From Bryum argenteum (lineage: Eukaryota > Streptophyta > Bryopsida > Bryales > Bryaceae), in NCBI GenBank assembly GCA_037043015.1, contig CM073325.1, positions 2,730,501-2,794,500 of the forward strand: a stretch of 64,000 nucleotides of DNA, written 5' to 3'. A model generated the notes under the pieces. The model saw nothing but the letters and a program-made list of their open reading frames with translations. It searched no databases and had not been told where the DNA came from. Positions 1-11,007 of the stretch are shown here, piece after piece; the first letter of the stretch is position 1; each line of letters starts with the position of its first letter. A program made the position numbers and the translations under genes.

Positions 1-1499
1 ATCGGAACAAGTTCTCATTCTCTCTCATATTGTGTCGTTTTTGCATCATCTCAAAGTAGTAAGCATTCTATGCCAATGAGCTTATAACAAGTATTTTGTT
101 AAAATGGGAATATTCAAATTTTCGATTCAATGACACTTGAGCTTGGGTCGAGCTCAATACTATTGCAGTGAGAGTTTTTCTAAGTGATTGTTCATGCTCA
201 GTGAAGGCTACCATTTGTGGTTAGGCGATATATACTAGAATTCTAAACCGGTCGAATTTTGCTGTAACAGGTTTGCTGCACAGAGCCTGGCCTGAGTAAA
301 TGAAGTCGTCGCATGAAGAGTAGGCACCCTTCGCATTTTCGTTTCTCAAAATGAAAAGATGAAGATTTTTAAAATTTAGAATGAGACTGATTCAAACATT
401 TTAGGAAAACAATTAAAAAACAAGGAGTCCTCTTTGAAATTTCTACAGTGTGCTTTCCCCTCTTTCGAGCGGGCGGGGTTGGAGAATCGAGGAAGCATTC
501 AAGCTCGTGTGTTCCAAGAAAGCAACAGGAATTCAACGGATGCCGAACGAGGGAAAGAGAGAGAGAAAGATTCTTGATTGTTTTTAAAATAAATTAATCA
601 TATATATAATAAAAATCAATAAATGAGCAGTAGGTTCCATGTTGAGAATCGGTGAATGATCCGATGGTTCATAGTTCCCTGCCTCCTGCCTCGTTCACTT
701 CCCTTCATTGATGCCGAGCGCCACACTGCCCTTGATTTATCAATCTGGATATCCATACTGGAAATCCCCGGTTGGACTCACGTTCGATTATGGTAGAAGT
801 ACCTAAAACCACCACCACCCCCAGTCTCAACCTGTAGGTCTCCCCATAACCGCACTTAGCCTGAACTAGCATTGTCAGAACACTCAATTCAAATTGACCA
901 ATCAAAACAATAAAAAAGCTGATGGTTTTGGGTCGAATCATGAATGGAAATTTGTACCAGCTAGGTGTGACAATGGGAAAGTCTACAGATTAGTTTTGGG
1001 TCACCAAGTACTTCTGCCTTTGAAAATGTATATTTATATATGTAATGGGAGTTAAATTTTGAAAAAATCTGCATCCTATGAGATAAATTCTTTCCTAAAT
1101 GGGAAAAATATACCCCAAAAATAACCATTCTAAAAAAACCTCAAAAAGCTTAAGTTGGTGGTTTTAGGGCATTCGACCTTAACAGCAACTACATTGAAAA
1201 GAGAACATGTGGCTTGACACCCACAAGAATATTAAATTACTTCAAATTACTACTGGGCAGTATATCGTACACTATCCAGCCAATGACTCACTTTACTTGG
1301 GATTATATAACTAATTTTCTCACTGTTTCGTCTCAAAGTGCGTTTGGCTTGCATCTTGAAATGTCAGTCGTGGATGGCTAGATGAAACTGAATGTTCTAG
1401 GGAGTAGCAAACCAAACGTTGCTACAGTCTGGAGTGTGGCTGGGGCCAATGATCGGGGAACATCAATGGCTAGTTCATTCTGAGCCAATGGAAGTAACC
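1..1499. other. Intergenic, no gene recognised
   Basis: AT-rich DNA with only short spurious reading frames. No domain, splice structure or terminal-repeat pair was seen. Confidence 0.6.
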
Positions 1500-1605
1500 T
1501 ACTCCCTCCGTCCCATCATTATTTTCCAGTAGGTTCTCTCAAATCTACCTTGAAAGGTAGATTTGAGAGAACCTACTGGACAATCACAGTGGGACAGAGG
1601 GAGTA
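1500..1605. mobile_element. Stowaway-type MITE, copy 1
   Basis: A 106-bp near-perfect inverted repeat. Its ends read CTCCCTCCGTCCCA and TGGGACAGAGGGAG, the classic Stowaway (Tc1/mariner) terminus of plants, flanked by TA on both sides (1500-1501 and 1604-1605), the target duplication expected of this superfamily. The arms (AGTAGGTTCTCTCAAATCTACC and its complement) fold into one long hairpin with a short loop near 1553. It has no coding capacity and would have been moved by a mariner transposase in trans. A second copy of identical length lies at 22457-22562. Confidence 0.93.
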
Positions 1606-2599
1606 TTAGCCAGTTGATTCTTGAAAACACCAACTAATAAATTACAAGAAATTTTTAACTCTCAGTATAAAATGAGATAATTGTCGGGATAGTTTCACGT
1701 AAGACCGGTCGGACATGGAAACTCTAGGATGTTAGCCAGTAAGGATGAAATTATTTCCCGAACCCTGGCCGGGGCATGAGGGGTAGAGGTCCATCGGTCC
1801 CGCTCGGGCGAAGGGTCGAGTTGCGAGGGCAGTACTGTTAGTAGTGTTTGAATTAGGTGGGTTTCCTCGGGAGTGTCGCTCGCACACTGCTCCGGAATCT
1901 CTTGAGTGGTAACGGGAACCACAGTTTGGATCTTCCTGCTCTTTAGCTACATTTGCCGCTTCCTTGTAGTCCAATTAATTATTATTTTTAAATTTTTTAT
2001 CAGACAATGTACTAGTGATTGATAAACAATACATTTGATCCATAGCATCATATGCTTGGAATTTTTTTTCTTCTTTTTTTAGTAATAGGTATATATGGAG
2101 GGGTAGAGAGATGTGGGAATGGGTTGGGAGTATGGTCTCAACCAAGTTCAAAAGAAGGTGCCTAGTGGGGGTGGTGGACTAAGCCACTTAAGAGTAAGCT
2201 CAACCCTCTTATTGAAAACAATGGCTAACTAGTAGTGCAATTACTATTACTAAGGTCTCATCATATCGAGGTAGAAATAGTGAACACACAATCTGTGTTT
2301 GAGAGAGTACAATTATTTTATTAAATATTTTTAGATCACAAATGAGATCGGAAACCCAAATTATTCTAACTTGAGGCCTGTGACATAAAAACTAAAACCC
2401 CAAATATATACCGTAGAGTTATTGTTTTCTTATTGAACCTACTTACCTAGATGTGATGAGACCCTAGGCAATTACTCTACGGTGTGTCGACCATTAGTAT
2501 AAGGTAACTTACTCATTATTGGTGGAAATTTTATCATTGTAATTTTGTATAAAAATTAGTTTGTAAAAGTGAGCATATGAATATACACTCTCTAAGATT
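1606..2599. other. Intergenic, no gene recognised
   Basis: AT-rich sequence without supported genes. The segment near 2080-2230 has the look of an old retroposon, but no boundaries could be fixed. Confidence 0.5.
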
Positions 2600-3085
2600 G
2601 AAGGTTTTGTACTAAAAAGCGTAGTTTGATCAGATATGTAATGGAGACATGGCATGCATTTGAGTGTAAAGGATCTACTTTTAGACTATTTTTTCATTGT
2701 AAAATCTTTGAAAAATTTTACCATTACAAGGCTAACAACTCACTAAGAATTTTTTTTGGGCTGAACTTTTATGGTAGTATGGTGTTTTTCACATGAATGT
2801 GAACAACCTTTTAGTTGGTGTTCCTTTTTATTAAAACTGGTTTGTTGTAGCATTTCCACATGAAAGCAAAAATGATGGAGTTTTGTAATGTGATATGAGT
2901 ACTATTATGTTATGATCCTCCAAACTACGCGGCCTCATGACTCAAATTTTGATCTACGTGACCGACATCAAGTCTACTACAAGATTGTGCAGTTAAGATT
3001 TGAATAGATTATATTCTTTTTCATTTTCATCTATGAAGTATTTTTTGAAATTGTGTTTTTCCGGCAAAAAACTACCCAAGGATGT
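2600..3085 (+). repeat. Dispersed repeat, diverged copy 1
   Basis: Shares a colinear series of words with 13590-14095 and with the inside of the TTAA element at 14761-15375, for example ATGGCATGCATTT, CACCATTRCARGGC, GTTATGATC and GCCTCATGACTCAAA, in the same order and spacing. The TTAA termini of the intact copy are not recognisable here, so this is an old or truncated member. Non-coding. Confidence 0.65.
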
Positions 3086-6000
3086 CTAGGTATTAAAAAA
3101 ATTGGATACATGAGGAAGGTAGTATTACAAAAGTGCAGTAGATACAATAATAACTTACGGATAGTACAAATACCAATGGCAATATTATAGAGTATAAGTG
3201 ATATCATGTATTGTAGTGGTGATATTACAAAAAATCCTATTTTGAAGGCAAGTTCCTAAAACTTACCATGTTTTTAGAATGGCACTTCCACTATAATTGT
3301 TATTTTTGTATGTCGAATTGGCACTTGGCATAACACCACTTTACTAGAATCAAATATAAAGTTATAAGTGGTAAGAAAAATCTCAATGGAATACAATAAG
3401 ATGATTAATTGAACCTAATTCATTGAATTGATATGGAATGTCAACTTTGCTTGTGTTAACAATTGTACTAATAGCAATTAATGTAATTTATTTGCTATAT
3501 CTTCATTTGGACCACTAAAGAATGAACAATCATTACTTCATTATTGTAATACTTAACACATGAAAACCAAATTTATTAAAAGTAAAACCATATTGTAACT
3601 TTTATATATATATGCATAGATATGTAAATATCATCATTTCAAAATACTTTCCACAACCAATATTTCATTGAAGGAGTTGAAGTATGACAAATGATTTCGG
3701 ACCAAGTAAATCTAGCATTTCACATATAAGGACAATGCTTTGAATCAACCAAATAGGGTATGTAGAAGGATGGTAGCTCCTTACAAACCTTCAATTGAGT
3801 CAAAAAAATTTGAGATACACATGTTGAAAAGGTAGTCTGTGCCTTGAAGTCACTTAATACACAACATGCTCATGTTTTTCATAGTTTGTATCTTGAAATC
3901 ACTCAAGACACAATAATAGTCATGTCTTTTCTAGAATAGTGGTCATATTACATCTTCATATATAAATAATCACTATTCAACACTTAATCAAATTTTGGTG
4001 TTGAATACTATTACAAAAAGGTATGCCCACCTCTTTTGGGTCTTTAACTTTGAGCTCTACATTTGAGGCTCTATTAAAGTCATTTAAGTGCTTCAATTGG
4101 TGTTCAACTTCTCACATCCCATGAAATACCCTTGTGTTCAAGCTGAATACAAATTGCAAAAGCCGGATTCACTCTTTTATAATTATTTTGTCAAAATAGG
4201 GGTAAATTAACTCCTTGACTCAAATATTGGTAGTTAACCCCTAAAGGACCAAGCTTGTTTTTAAGTCTTCAAAACCAAAAACTGCGATCTTTGGACTGTG
4301 GAAGTTGAGTTATAATTCAATATATTTATATTTACTCCGTACTTCCAACCATAAGATCCTCATAATAACTACATGTACAAACACCATCTTAAATTTCAAT
4401 TGTTGGATCATAACGTCCAAAGTTGTTGTGAAAGGTTTTTTGCAACAATTTGAAACTCGCTCTTTTGAATTTTGGAGGCTACCCTTGTAAAATTATTAAA
4501 CTTTTTTGACTTGGGAAACTTTGGAACTCAAGTAGTGATCTTGTTATGATTTTATTTTCAAAAGAAAAAATTAGAAAAAAAAACTAAATTTCAACTTGGA
4601 GGAACTGCCCTTTTTGGGCTTGAAATTTAAGTTAATGATTTTTTTTTTTAATTTGAAATTTGTCATTACAAATTTTCACACACACACACCTTGTAGTATA
4701 GGGAGCACCTAATAAATTCTTAGGCAAGTAAATTACATTTAACCCCTTCATCTAAGCTGCTCAAAGTCAAAAACCCACTTTTTACATCCTTGGTCCTTCA
4801 CTGTTAAGAAAGTGGATTGTATTTTATCTAGTTTTACAACTATTCTACATTCCTTTGAAGTGTTGAATATAGCTTCAATATCACCACTAAAGCTCCACAA
4901 AAGCCAATTAAGCTTTTTGCTATTTCAGGCAACCTAGATAAAGAAGTAAAAATCATTGTTTCCCATTCTACAAGATGTGTATACGAGGATTTACAAAGTC
5001 AAATTTCTCAAATCGACTTTACGAGGGTGACCTTCAAATTACAAGAGAAAGCTTCAAAAATTGCAAAAAACTTGATAGATCAACTTTGAACGTTGTGATC
5101 TCACCATTGGCAACTTAGATTTAACAGTTTAAATTTGATATGATGTTTTGAATTCGCCATAGCCATCTTGGAGAGAGAAAAAATTTAAAAATTTAAAATT
5201 AAAACATAAAAAAAAAAGTAATTCACAAGTACCATTCAAGAATCAATTGCATGTCATTATGATAATTGAGGTTACTACAAATAAAATTTAAGAAACGGTT
5301 TATAAAACGGATAGAAAGTACACTTCAATCCAAAAATCAAAACATATACTCATTACGTCATAACTATTTATCCTCTTTTTGCATGTTCCCAAACCAAACA
5401 TAATGGACCCATAATGAAGCCATCATCAGTAAACGACACATAGTGTATTGGACGAACGCTGGAAATAGGTCGCCACGGTCATAGGAGCCACGGCAAACCA
5501 CTCCCTTCCCTACCAGAGGAGCTTTCGGTTTGCGGCCATCGCTTCTGCAGAAGCTCCGCTTCTTTCGCCGCTGGTGTCGTCAAAGGTAGTCGCATCCGAG
5601 CTTTTCTCTGCCAATCTCCTTGCAAGCGCACTCCTCGCACCGCACTTTCATTCGTTAGAGGAGAATTTTTAGTAAATTTACAACTTGAAACTTGAATTTC
5701 GCAACCTCTCTTGGTGTTGCAGGTGGCGACCAATTGTATTTTTTTGTTTATCGAACCAATCCATGTATTATCATTTGAAAAAGTACACCTGAGCGACCAA
5801 TTGAATTTCTCTGTTTATCGAATCAATGAATGTCTTATTATTTAAAAAGGTACATCTAAGCGACCAATTGTAAGAGTACCTGCAGAAGATTGGCATGGAG
5901 TGATTTTGAATTTCTTGTATCGAAGCAATCGATGGAGAAATACATCAGTACGAAATCAGAAAGTCTGTCCAGAGAAACGACAAAATGGAGTGGATTTCAG

Positions 6001-7291
6001 GTGTCCTGAATGAGATTACTGTGAATCATATGACGGTCTATTGTTGATGAAAAACGAGTGTACGAAGTTGTTGTTTCGGATTTTGATCTTGTTAATAGCT
6101 CAATCGAAAAATGCTTCGATCATTCTCAAAGAACGAGTGCATGAAGGATACTTTTATTGTTCTTGAGGAACTGAAAGAAAGTGAGTGAACAGAAGCGGCT
6201 TATGTACAGATTATTTGAGTACTTTTGTTTAAGAGCTTAAATGGAAGTGAATCTCATTTCAGATATTTTTAATCGTCAATGGTAATCCGCTATTTGAGGT
6301 GGTGTGGACCGCATTGCGCAAGAACTAGACAAATGACTTCAGTATTTTAGGTGCGAAAAATGTGCATACTGTAGAAATTTGTGAGGGAGCTGTGATCGGC
6401 CGTCACTCGCGCCAGTTTTTTATTTTCCCTCGTTAAGTTAATCGTTACACTGACGCTTTTTTTTCGTTGCGGTGAACCGTGATCTTCTGCGCCATCGTCG
6501 CTCTTAGTGTGAGCGTTTTTAGTTTCGGATTGCCATAAATAAGTTTGGTTATAATAGGTTATGTTGATTTCGTGAAATGAAAAGGTTACGTCCTTCCAAC
6601 GTTCGGGGCATTAATGCTTGCAAATGGATTGGCTCAGGACTTCATGGTCAGTATGCAACTTGATCGTGCTTTTGAAATTGAAGGAGATTGAAGGCAACCG
6701 AACGGTAGGATTGGGATGAGTTACAATTCGGTATGAGTCAATTTCTTCCCGAGTTCCCGTTCTAGGCGGGATCAGTGTCAGAAGCAGAGAGCCTCCTCGC
6801 TTGTTGAGAAGCCAGCATCTCATTGTATCCTATGATTCCGTTTCTGAACATTCAAGTCTCTATAAATGGCTAATTAAAACTTTTAGGAGGGAAGAAACGC
6901 GTTTTCCGGAGCGGTACGGATGCCCAGTGTCGCATTTCTTGTCAAAAACGGTGACGGTTTACCCGCTCGGAAGAGCAGTTTGCCCAGTCGCCCAAAAAAC
7001 GGGGGCGGAAGTCACGGATTGCCTCCAAGTACTCGCCGTTACAGCCGAGCTTTTACTTCCTTTGCCTCGGGGATTTCGTCACCGCCTCCGCCGGCATCGG
7101 TATCTCACCACCCTGCAGGAACATAAGAGTGAATGAGCAGCTTCCTATCCTCCTCGTGCATTCCACCTTCAGGCCCCTCCGATGTGCAGCTGGACGCTTC
7201 TCACTCAACACTCATACACCAACTACCGCACTAGAATTTTAGCTTACATTCTTAGATTGTGTGCGAGGGATAGAGTTGAGCTGTAAGCATC
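3086..7291. other. Intergenic and upstream region of the 7.3-kb gene
   Basis: Very AT-rich to about 5400, with a short CA run near 4680. At 4234 TTAACCCCTAAAGG resembles one end of the TTAA element family, but no partner end was found. From about 6400 to 7290 GC content rises, probably the promoter and 5' leader of the gene starting at 7292. Short open frames there show no recognisable domain. Confidence 0.5.
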
Positions 7292-8059
7292 ATGCCAGGA
7301 CTAGACAATGGCGTTGGCATTGTGGCTGCCGCAGTTCCTTACAGCTGGGAAGCCGCGCCAGGGAAACCAATCGACGATGTTGTGACAGAGCCACTTAGGA
7401 CTCCACTTCCGCCTCCTCCTGGATCATCTCAAGGCCTACGCAAGACAACAACATTTGTTGCGCCTACATTCGAAGGATTCGCTCCCGAAGAAGGCATCTC
7501 GAAACCGTCCGGGTCGTATTTCGGCGAGAAGTTGTTCAAGAAGCTCCAGACGAAGCTGAAGAAAAAAACCAAGCTCCTTTTGGCGTCGTTTTTGAACGAG
7601 AATGCGCGGATGGTCGCAGATCACAACAAGAGAGTGTCTCACAGCGAAGCCGACACACAGAGCTCATCGTACGACTCTGACGAACATTACTCCTCGGCAT
7701 CGAGTTCTGCGCATTTATCAACAGATTCTTCAGGTTCAATGAGCTCATTGAGCTCCACCACAACGTCGTGGGAATTTATCGACGGTTCACAGCGCAACAT
7801 CGACATGCCCCTAGCTACGTCTCCTCGCTCCGACACTTACGATGAGATTTTGAGCGGTCCGCGAGAGAGCGCCTGGCATGAAGAGGACGAAGAAGGAGAA
7901 GAATTGACAGAGCAAGAATGGCAAATAGTTCGGTACGCTTCTTTGCAGAGGGATGGTTCGAATTTGATTGCTACGCTTGTAAGGCAATCCTCGTCGACTC
8001 CCTCGGCCGACCATAGCTACCAGATGTCTCCATTTCGAGGACGAAAGGCGCAGCAATAG
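7292..8059 (+). CDS. Plant-specific protein with VPxSWE-PGxP motif (DUF688-like)
   Basis: Intronless 255-residue protein of unknown biochemical role. Residues 15-26 read VPYSWEAAPGKP, matching the short VPF-WE--PG-P signature found near the N terminus of a plant-only family (DUF688-like, often proline- or serine-rich). Proline-rich stretch at about 38-44 (PLPPPPG), a strongly basic segment at about 83-96 (KKLQTKLKKKTK) that could be a nuclear or membrane-contact signal, a long serine tract at about 119-160, an acidic stretch near 195-208 (HEEDEEGEELTEQEW), and a basic C terminus (FRGRKAQQ). No signal peptide or membrane helix. The ATG at 7292 is chosen because the motif follows at once. The family assignment rests on the motif alone; function is unknown. 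Confidence 0.82.
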   Translation: MPGLDNGVGIVAAAVPYSWEAAPGKPIDDVVTEPLRTPLPPPPGSSQGLRKTTTFVAPTFEGFAPEEGISKPSGSYFGEKLFKKLQTKLKKKTKLLLASFLNENARMVADHNKRVSHSEADTQSSSYDSDEHYSSASSSAHLSTDSSGSMSSLSSTTTSWEFIDGSQRNIDMPLATSPRSDTYDEILSGPRESAWHEEDEEGEELTEQEWQIVRYASLQRDGSNLIATLVRQSSSTPSADHSYQMSPFRGRKAQQ

Positions 8060-8296
8060 CAGACGATTCTTTAGATCTGTACAATATTATTGCTTAGACA
8101 TTAGCACAGACACAGATTATAGAGTGAAAATGTGCAGAGCTCTCCCTGGTATTCGAGAACCGCACTCATAATGCTGAGAACCGCACACAATGGTGCCGAG
8201 CTCTCCTTGTTTTTCCGCCGTGACATGCAATTATATTGGTTGCTGCGTTTGCTTTCAGATCTGCCTCCCAGTTCATCGTTTTTGCATCAGGATGAC

Positions 8297-8354
8297 TTGC
8301 TTCCATAAATTCCTTGCTTCCATAAATTCCTTGCTTCCATAAATTCCTTGCTTC
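8297..8354 (+). repeat. 17-bp tandem repeat
   Basis: Three perfect copies of TTGCTTCCATAAATTCC (8297-8313, 8314-8330, 8331-8347) and the first 7 bases of a fourth. It lies about 240 bp downstream of the stop codon at 8059, probably in the 3' untranslated region or just beyond it. Confidence 0.95.
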
Positions 8355-8489
8355 GAATTTGAAGCCTCAGAACAAAGAAGCGTTCTGATGTCAGATCTGC
8401 ACTTCTTTTCTTCTCATGAAGTGATGATGTTTTGTTCCAGAGTTTGTATCAGTCTTTGGCAAGGGGTGAGTACTCTTGTACCAATGTAC

Positions 8490-8585
8490 CTTTGTCTAAT
8501 GGGTGTCAACTCATTGTCAAGATGAATACACACTCTATTCATGCGTGTTTCAAAAGAGGGCTGGAGTTCATATCTATCTATGATA
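8490..8585 (+). mobile_element. SINE-like 3' fragment
   Basis: Contains TCTAATGGGTGTCAACTCATTG, AGATGAATACACACTCTATTCA and GGGCTGGAGTT followed by ATCTATCTATG. The same order is seen at 62925-63020 (GGTGGGCACCGGCTCATTGG, AGATGAATAAACACTTTATTCA, GGACCGGAGTTTTT, ATCTATTTATC) and, more loosely, in the SINE at 39372-39905. A short-repeat tail at the 3' end is typical of plant retroposons. This is a truncated member. Confidence 0.45.
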
Positions 8586-9825
8586 TGTAGATGGTCATGG
8601 GTATGACAATGTGTAATGCAATAGGACTGGAATGCGGTTGTTGCAATGTGCTTATTTTAGCACCTGTTATCGGCATTGCATTTTAATAGTGTTCAAAAAT
8701 GCAACACCTGATTTACTTTCAAGACACATCAAAGTGTGGTTCAATGCCCAAAACTTAGATCTACAATCTCCTTGGTCCATTAACTTACAAGACATTATTC
8801 TAGTTCTTGTAATATATGTGTGAAGAACAACATTTTTAGCAAGATAATATCTTAGTGTTGTCATTGAAAATGACGAATTGATTTTACGTAAATCATGGAA
8901 AAAGCTATGCACACTTTTATAATACACTTTTTCATAAATTCTACATATACATATTCAATTTCAAAGATTTCATGTTTAGATATACAACCGTGTACAAACT
9001 ATAAGCCCTAAAGTTTCAAGAGGCTCGTTTCGGGCCAATTTGGCTTTGGTTAGCCTATGACTTACTATTTATAGATCATACAAAGTTAAAACCTTTTGTA
9101 GGTTGTAGAGTTTTCTCATTCTCAAAACCTTTCTAAAAGTCATCTTGCGCTCCAAAATTCCTCATACTCTAAGAGATATTTGCAGTCAGAGTTTGAAGAT
9201 ACTATTTGAAACCTGCCCAAAATTGCCCAAATTGCGGTAAATGCTCATTTATTCTCAAAATGTACCCAAAATTTATTAAAACGCAAAAACTTCAACAATT
9301 CACCAAAAGTTGAGGTTTATTCAATTATTTTTTATTTTTATTTTTATTTTTTTAAAAATTATTTTCTGCATGAGCTTGCCTTGTGGATTTTAAATCCAAC
9401 AATTTTTTACATGCTTTTTTAATTGCTGAAAATGAGTCTTTTTATTTGAATCTCAGCATGCCTCCTTGTCGAAAATCAAGCATTTCATTGGATTTTACAG
9501 GTTGCATGAGTGTAAGAATCGCATAGAAACAAGAATGTGAGGGCCCTCATATCAAATTTGCTACCAAGATGGTTCTTTTGGCCCTCAAAACATTGCATTC
9601 CCTTTTCACAACTTGGGATTTTTTGTTACTTTTTTTCAACTTTGAATACTACGGTCTCACAGACGGGGAAGAATTTAAGTCTAAGATTCTGTATCCATGA
9701 TCTTGTACAAGTTTACTACAAAATCCTGCGGTTACATACTTCAAAAGTTTCCATAAAATGAAAAAGAAGGAAGAATTGAGGGTGAAGCTTGAATATAGTG
9801 CCTTTATTGGTTGTGCACTTGGAGC
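8586..9825. other. Intergenic, no gene recognised
   Basis: AT-rich with no supported gene. A T-rich patch of TTTTTATTTTTA type lies at about 9320-9365. Confidence 0.55.
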
Positions 9826-10195
9826 TTAACCCTTAAACGCCCATGGGGTCTAAAACGGGCAGCCCGAAATTGGATCACAACATCTTTTGGACTTGGGCAT
9901 CATGAATAGTGCACTTTTTGAACTTGGGCATCATGAATGATCCAATCAATGATGAGCTTGCAACCTCCTACAAGGTTATGTACAACCCCAACCTACCTAC
10001 CCCTATCCTTTCAAAGCACGAAATCATTCATACAAATTGTGATTTGAATTGTGAAATTTCACTTTTTGAATGCATCACAAGAAGGTGACCAATTTGGCAT
10101 CAAAATATAAGTGAAAAGTTGAGTACAATGAGAGCTACAGAGAAGATTCTGTTGGAAGGTGACCCCTCGGGTCACCTTGGGCGTTTAAGGGTTAA
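9826..10195 (+). mobile_element. TTAA-flanked MITE (piggyBac-like), copy A
   Basis: Flanked by TTAA at 9826-9829 and 10192-10195. The element (9830-10191, 362 bp) starts CCCTTAAACGCCCA and ends with its exact complement, a 14-bp perfect terminal inverted repeat. Its interior is homologous to the copy at 38757-39087 (shared ACTTGGGCATCATGAATGATCC, GAGCTTGCAACCTCCTACAA). Compared with that copy it carries a partial duplication of the CTTGGGCATCATGAAT segment at about 9893-9940. A TTAA target duplication and 5'-CCC ends are the hallmarks of piggyBac-type elements. Non-coding, so non-autonomous. Confidence 0.88.
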
Positions 10196-10559
10196 GAATG
10201 ATTGGTCTTTGTTATATGCAACATGTGATAAGGTCCTTTTCTGTGTAAATTTTATATACTCCATGCACATATGAAGTACATTGCAGGTTTAAAAAAGAAA
10301 AAAATAATTTAAACTGTCAATAAGACCTTTGATGATTGGTTTATCTACCGTACATTCATCAAACATAAAGGCCCCTTCCAAGGCACAAACATTGAAATTT
10401 CCTCGTCCCAAGGAAGCTTTCTATTAATCAATTGGATGAATATCATCCACTAGCGACACAAAATCATCCGACGAAAGTGCGACAATGGCTCCACCTGCTG
10501 GAACAACGATGGATTGCATGAACAAGCATCCCCGAGCGATTGCCACCGCAGAATGTCGC

Positions 10560-10850
10560 TCACAGGCGGAAGATCCTTGCGGTGGAGAACAGGTTGACCT
10601 TCATCGCCATGCTCTTCCGCTTCTAATGGTGTGCTGAGTGCCTAATTCGGACAAGAAAGCGATGAGCACCAGATTCCAAACCCTAGCACTCACAAAAACT
10701 TGCTCTCACATTATGAACCGTGACGAGGATCCTTGAGGTGGAGACGAAGCTGTCGTTTCTTTGCCCCTTGATAGCCCTGCTCTTCCGCCTCTATTGCTGT
10801 ATTGATTGTCAAATTCGGATAGGAAACCGATTCACAATATGATGCTCTCT
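10560..10850 (+). repeat. Imperfect direct duplication upstream of the F-box gene
   Basis: Two diverged copies, about 10570-10665 and 10727-10845. Each has ATCCTTG-GGTGGAGA, then GCTCTTCCGC-TCTA, then TCGGA-A-GAAA. The pair ends about 160 bp before the ATG at 11008, so it may lie within the promoter or 5' leader. No coding content was seen. Confidence 0.55.
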
Positions 10851-11007
10851 CAAGGTTCGTAGCCATGACAGACGAAGAAGCTGCTTTGATCGTGAATCAT
10901 TTATCAATCAGGGCTCGGATTTTACGATATGAGCTCTGATATGGACGGGAGGAGGAGGATTGCAGGAGGAAAATTTTAGGGATTGCTGAGGGAGAATTTC
11001 TTTCGCG

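Noticed and set aside
4234-4250. TTAACCCCTAAAGG as the end of another TTAA element
   Set aside because: No matching GGGGTTAA end was found on either side within a few kilobases.
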